From assembly GCF_016107555.1 (NCBI RefSeq), contig NZ_JABASU010000002.1, forward strand, positions 165,083 through 229,082: 64,000 nt of DNA, written 5' to 3'. Shown one piece after another: positions 60,451-64,000 of the stretch (its first letter is position 1; every line of letters begins with the position of its first letter). The position numbers were made by a program, and so were the translations under genes. The notes beneath the pieces are model-generated. The model was not told where the DNA came from and ran no database searches. It saw only the letters and a list, made by a program, of their open reading frames with translations. Source of the DNA: Psychrobacter celer. GTDB lineage: Bacteria; Pseudomonadota; Gammaproteobacteria; Pseudomonadales; Moraxellaceae.

Positions 60451-61434
60451 ATGAATAAAAGTTTTTTAAAAACAGTGAGTGCTAGTCTATTAAGTTTGAT
60501 GTACTGCTCAGTTGCAAATGCAGATTTGCAGCGTTTTTATGAAGAGTCAACAGACAGCTGGGATTGTGGCTACAAAAATAGTTTGGGTGAAGTGGTGGTT
60601 CCTACTGGTCTGTTTGAGGCTTGTGGAGAGTTTTCTGATGGTTTAGCTTATGTTGGAAAAATAAAAAAGGGCTACGATGAAGAAGGCAATCTAAGCTATA
60701 AAAATCTTCAGGGCTTTATTGATAACAAGGGTCGATTGGTTATTCCTGTTGAGCATGAAGCTAATGATACAGGTATGGATACTGACTATAAGAGCTTTAG
60801 TGAAGGGCTAGTGGCTGTTTATCGTAATGGTAAGTATGGATATATGAATAAGCAACGAGAACTTATCATTCCCTATCAGTATCAGTCAGCAGAAGCATTT
60901 CAAGACGGGTTGGCAGTCGTAAGCTTGAAAGAGAAATATGGAGCTATTGATCAATCAGGAAAAACTATTGTTCCTTTTAAATTTAACTTTCTTCACTCTT
61001 ATTCAGATGGACTGGCTCAGTATACTGAAAGTAATCACTGGAATAATGGCAGTCAATATGGTTTTGTTGATACCAATGGCAATATCTCAATTAAAGCAAA
61101 ATGGGATCGTGCTTGTAATTTTTCAGAGGGTTTAGCAGCCGTTCGAGTGGGTGACTATGAGACTGGTAAATGGGGTGTTATCGATAAATCTGGTAATTTT
61201 ATCGTGGAACCTAAGTACGATGCGCCCAATATTCAAACTTGGAGCGACGCATACTACGATGATTGCTACTACAAAGAAGGTAAAATAAATATGTATCAAT
61301 ACACTGATGCTAGTAAACCACACGAAAGCAGTATTACAAGATATACGCTTGACAATCAAGGTAATGTCATTAGTGAAACGTTCTATGCTAATTGGGATGC
61401 TGTTATCAAAAAATATGAATTCCAAAGTTGGTAA
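60451..61434 (+). CDS. WG-repeat protein, secreted
   Basis: This protein of about 327 residues starts with a signal peptide (MNKSFLKTVSASLLSLMY, ending at VANA). WG repeats follow: LQGFIDNKGRLVIPVEHE, GKYGYMNKQRELIIPYQYQ, EKYGAIDQSGKTIVPFKFN, SQYGFVDTNGNISIKAKWD and GKWGVIDKSGNFIVEPKYD, with SEGLVAV/SEGLAAV joints. The order matches the WG lipoprotein at 41674 repeat for repeat, but here the export signal is cleaved rather than lipidated. The start at 60451 (TAGGAA upstream) is preferred over an earlier ATG at 60406 inside the previous gene. Twenty-one bases separate it from mcrB. Confidence 0.78.
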   Translation: MNKSFLKTVSASLLSLMYCSVANADLQRFYEESTDSWDCGYKNSLGEVVVPTGLFEACGEFSDGLAYVGKIKKGYDEEGNLSYKNLQGFIDNKGRLVIPVEHEANDTGMDTDYKSFSEGLVAVYRNGKYGYMNKQRELIIPYQYQSAEAFQDGLAVVSLKEKYGAIDQSGKTIVPFKFNFLHSYSDGLAQYTESNHWNNGSQYGFVDTNGNISIKAKWDRACNFSEGLAAVRVGDYETGKWGVIDKSGNFIVEPKYDAPNIQTWSDAYYDDCYYKEGKINMYQYTDASKPHESSITRYTLDNQGNVISETFYANWDAVIKKYEFQSW

Positions 61435-61455
61435 AAGTATATTAAGGAATACGCT

Positions 61456-62823
61456 ATGAAGAATTATGTTCAATCAGTCGCTATGCAGCCCTCTTGGATG
61501 ACTCGTACTACACTAAACGATATAGGTCAGTTGATTCAAAAAAGCACTTGGCAGGTTGAAGAGGATATTAATCTTACTGATAAAGTAAATCTTAGCGACG
61601 TACAAGAAACATCCGTTACCCGTATAAAATGCACTGAAAAATACAATACTTGGCAAGAGATGATAGCTTGTCAAGTTTATCAGCTATGCTGCGATAAAAG
61701 CTCATCTGAGTTTACAAAACAAGAGTTTTTAGACAGATTTGAGAACGATCTCGACAAAAGATGGCCTGGTAGGAAAGATATAGAGGGAACTGTTGTACAT
61801 TGTTTAGGGGTGATGAGGAAAAAAAATCAACTAGAGCAGTTAAGTAGAGATTCATATCGATTATTGGATGAAAGATCAGTACAAGGACTTGATGTTCAGA
61901 CATCTCATGATGTTTTGACTACTGAAAAGAATAGAGATCCTTATAATGTAGACAGTATTATCAAAGACGGATGTTTTTTACCTCGATCTAAGATTGAGAT
62001 GGTACTTAAGCGTCTTCAAGCTAAGAAAAACATCATTCTACAGGGCCCTCCCGGCACTGGTAAGACTTGGATTGCAAAAAGACTGGCCTTTGCGCTAATT
62101 GGCCAACGTGACGACAGTAAGATAAGAGCCGTACAATTTCATCCAAACCTATCTTATGAAGATTTTATTCGAGGTTGGCGTCCATCAGGTGAAGGTAAGC
62201 TGACATTGGTGGATGGTCTTTTTATGGAAATGATTAAAACTGCCATAGATGATCCTGAGTCAAAATATGTCATCGTCATCGAAGAGATCAACCGAGGCAA
62301 TCCGGCTCAAGTATTTGGTGAGATGCTCACGTTACTTGAGGCCGATAAAAGATCGCCAGATGAAGCGTTAGAACTATCTTATAGAAAGTCTACTGGTGAA
62401 CGTGTTTATATACCTAGTAATTTATATATTATCGGCACAATGAATATTGCTGACCGCTCGCTTGCATTGGTTGATCTGGCCTTGCGTCGCCGTTTTGCCT
62501 TTATCGATCTTGAACCTACACTTGGGAAAGCCTGGCGTGATTGGGTAAGAGATAAGAATGGTATTGACTCAGAATTCTTAGATAACATTGATCAGCGTAT
62601 TAGTGCTTTGAATGATGAGATTACTAAAGATCCTAGTCTTGGCGCTCAATTTCAAATAGGTCATAGTTATGTCACGCCAGCCGTTGGTATGAATATCACA
62701 GATGCTAAAGAGTGGTTCGTTGAAGTGGTAGAAACAGAGATAGGTCCTTTGCTGGATGAGTATTGGTTCGATGATCTTGAGAAATCTCGAAAAGCCCAAA
62801 AGCGCTTGACTGAAGGCTTGTAA
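61456..62823 (+). CDS. mcrB: McrB-type AAA+ GTPase of a modification-dependent restriction system
   Basis: This 455-residue protein has the McrB AAA+ core in the second half: GPPGTGKTWIAKRLAFAL (Walker A, residues 197-204), VQFHPNLSYEDFIRGWRPS, VIVIEEINRGNPAQVFGEML (Walker B) and TMNIADRSLALVDLALRRRF (McrB signature with the Arg finger region). The first 150 residues are not the E. coli McrB DNA-binding domain; they include a small helical unit (WQEMIACQVYQLC, FLDRFENDLDKRWPGRKDIE) that may read a different base modification or be a winged helix. Its stop lies 4 bases before mcrC. The pair would cut modified foreign DNA. Confidence 0.88.
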   Translation: MKNYVQSVAMQPSWMTRTTLNDIGQLIQKSTWQVEEDINLTDKVNLSDVQETSVTRIKCTEKYNTWQEMIACQVYQLCCDKSSSEFTKQEFLDRFENDLDKRWPGRKDIEGTVVHCLGVMRKKNQLEQLSRDSYRLLDERSVQGLDVQTSHDVLTTEKNRDPYNVDSIIKDGCFLPRSKIEMVLKRLQAKKNIILQGPPGTGKTWIAKRLAFALIGQRDDSKIRAVQFHPNLSYEDFIRGWRPSGEGKLTLVDGLFMEMIKTAIDDPESKYVIVIEEINRGNPAQVFGEMLTLLEADKRSPDEALELSYRKSTGERVYIPSNLYIIGTMNIADRSLALVDLALRRRFAFIDLEPTLGKAWRDWVRDKNGIDSEFLDNIDQRISALNDEITKDPSLGAQFQIGHSYVTPAVGMNITDAKEWFVEVVETEIGPLLDEYWFDDLEKSRKAQKRLTEGL

Positions 62824-62827
62824 GTAT

Positions 62828-63964
62828 ATGCCAGTTAAAGAAGATCTAGCTATAGAGTCCTCTGATGACGTTAACTATATAGGCAAGATACCTGTTCGTA
62901 ATCTTTGGCTTCTTATGCTCTATGCGTCCGATATCTATAGAGAGCTTGATGCTGCGAATATTGAAGTCGAAGAGAACCCTGATGATATTCCAGACTTAAT
63001 CGCCGAAATGCTTTGTCGACGGGTCGAACATCGCATTCAACGTAATCTAAGTTATAGCTATCAGTCTCGTGATGCTGTGCTCAGTCGTGTACGTGGCAGA
63101 ATAGACCTTATAGGTACTGAAAGAGGTAGGTTGCTTGAGCGGGGCAAGATCGCTTGCCGTTTTGATGAGTTAACCATTGATACGCCGCGTAATAGATATG
63201 TCCGAGCGGCTCTTGAGGCTATCTCTAAAGTCGTTAAACGTAAAGATCTAGCTCATTGGTGTCGATCGCTAGATATACGTCTAAGACAAATGGGTGTCAG
63301 TCAAACACGCCCCAGTCGTAGTGAGGTATCAGTGGATAGGTTTGGGAGACATGATGCTGAAGATAAGCCAATGGTAACGGCTGCACATCTGGCGTTTAAT
63401 CTGGCCTTACCAACAGAATCTAAAGGTACAAGGCAGTTGTCTTCAGCACAGAGAGACAATCTACCATGGCTGCGCAAACTCTTTGAAAAAGGGGTAGCTG
63501 GATTTTATGCTACGGTTCTGTCAAATCAATGTTATAGAGTAAGCTCGGGAAAAGTGTTTAAGTGGAAAATAAGTGATAAAAGCTTAGGTATGGATAATAT
63601 CCTTCCTAATATGAAGACGGACATCATCATTGATAATATTGACTCAGCACATCGCATCGTTATCGATACTAAGTTCAACTCTATAACAACAGATGGATGG
63701 TATCGAGATGAAACATTAAGAAGCGGATACCTGTATCAGATGTATTCCTACCTAAGATCTCAAGAGGACAGTAATGATCCTCTTAATGAGAATGCTTGTG
63801 GTCTATTTATTCATCCTTCGATAGGGGAAGATGTGAATGAGTATGTTGTCATTGATAACCATAAAATTCAATTTTCTACTATAAATCTGGCAGCACCTGC
63901 TATAGATATTCGAGAGCAGTTGTTGAAAATCATTAAAAGCGCTGATATAGTCAGTCTTTTATAA
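62828..63964 (+). CDS. mcrC: McrC-type endonuclease subunit
   Basis: This is a 378-residue partner of McrB. It opens with IGKIPVRNLWLLMLYASDIY, the usual McrC start, then LSRVRGRIDLIGTERGRL and CRFDELTIDTPRNRYVRAAL (the conserved DExTxDTxxNRxV block). The PD-(D/E)XK nuclease is at the C-terminal side: MKTDIIIDN (Asp) and HRIVIDTKFNSITT (Asp-x-Lys), followed by YQMYSYL. The gene is complete and ends 36 bases before the window's edge. Translation is coupled to mcrB by the short gap. Confidence 0.9.
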   Translation: MPVKEDLAIESSDDVNYIGKIPVRNLWLLMLYASDIYRELDAANIEVEENPDDIPDLIAEMLCRRVEHRIQRNLSYSYQSRDAVLSRVRGRIDLIGTERGRLLERGKIACRFDELTIDTPRNRYVRAALEAISKVVKRKDLAHWCRSLDIRLRQMGVSQTRPSRSEVSVDRFGRHDAEDKPMVTAAHLAFNLALPTESKGTRQLSSAQRDNLPWLRKLFEKGVAGFYATVLSNQCYRVSSGKVFKWKISDKSLGMDNILPNMKTDIIIDNIDSAHRIVIDTKFNSITTDGWYRDETLRSGYLYQMYSYLRSQEDSNDPLNENACGLFIHPSIGEDVNEYVVIDNHKIQFSTINLAAPAIDIREQLLKIIKSADIVSLL

Positions 63965-64000
63965 ATAAGATACAATGCTTTTAAAATAAAGAGAAAGATA

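Noticed and set aside
1..64000. CRISPR arrays, tRNA, rRNA, riboswitches
   Set aside because: No regularly spaced repeats, cloverleaf sequences, rRNA conserved blocks or recognisable aptamers were seen on either strand; a covariance-model scan was not possible here.

Overview
The window looks like a chromosomal segment of a Moraxellaceae gammaproteobacterium, most likely Psychrobacter. This is inferred from protein style, the short AAGGA-type ribosome binding sites, and the mix of a moderately GC core with AT-rich accessory DNA; no rRNA or other marker gene is present to prove it. I see no tRNA, rRNA or CRISPR array.

Region 1 (1-13.7 kb) is core metabolism. It starts with the 3' end of a 3-hydroxyacyl-CoA dehydrogenase gene, followed by a family III CoA-transferase, a short-chain fatty acid transporter (AtoE type), a glutathione S-transferase, and a siderophore-interacting ferric reductase with a DUF2470 domain behind a Fur-like box. 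A LysR regulator then precedes a cluster that reads as lysine/pipecolate catabolism: HglS-type 2-oxoadipate dioxygenase/decarboxylase, AmaB-type piperideine-6-carboxylate dehydrogenase, an NhaC-family transporter, an AmaA-type pipecolate oxidase and an ornithine cyclodeaminase/mu-crystallin family enzyme.

Region 2 (13.7-22.7 kb) looks like an imported block. A fragment of an IS1595-type transposase lies on its left and two fused IS3-family remnants on its right. It carries three medium-chain (quinone-reductase-like) oxidoreductases, a short-chain dehydrogenase with a divergent LysR regulator, a KefB/KefC-type antiporter, a truncated FrmR-type repressor that keeps its operator, and a small quinol-monooxygenase-like protein. 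The gene content suggests electrophile/quinone/aldehyde stress, and the style recalls Acinetobacter.

Region 3 (22.7-64 kb) is a large accessory island. It opens with a tyrosine recombinase cut by an IS and an overlapping 1043-residue recombinase. The most interesting part is a six-gene operon on the minus strand (26.4-35.1 kb): a HerA/DUF87-like ATPase with a long Ser/Gly/Lys linker, two small proteins that share an N-terminal motif, two unrecognised proteins, and a 900-residue Hsp70-like ATPase. A BrxR/WYL-like regulator that seems to continue by a -1 frameshift lies upstream. Next come a HEPN protein, IS66 and IS3 debris, a run of secreted proteins and lipoproteins (CAP-like, WG-repeat, and a three-copy lipoprotein family), a PP2C phosphatase next to a WYL regulator, a DUF1810 protein, a PD-(D/E)XK nuclease, a decayed IS5 element, umuC-umuD, a type I restriction-modification operon with a HEPN gene inside it, more small unknowns and secreted proteins, and an McrBC pair at the right end.

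Working view: region 3 is a defence and surface-protein island. The type I R-M system, McrBC, PD-(D/E)XK nuclease and HEPN proteins are recognisable defence parts. The Hsp70-like/HerA-like operon is the best candidate for an undescribed conflict or defence system; its function is inferred from company and domain content only.
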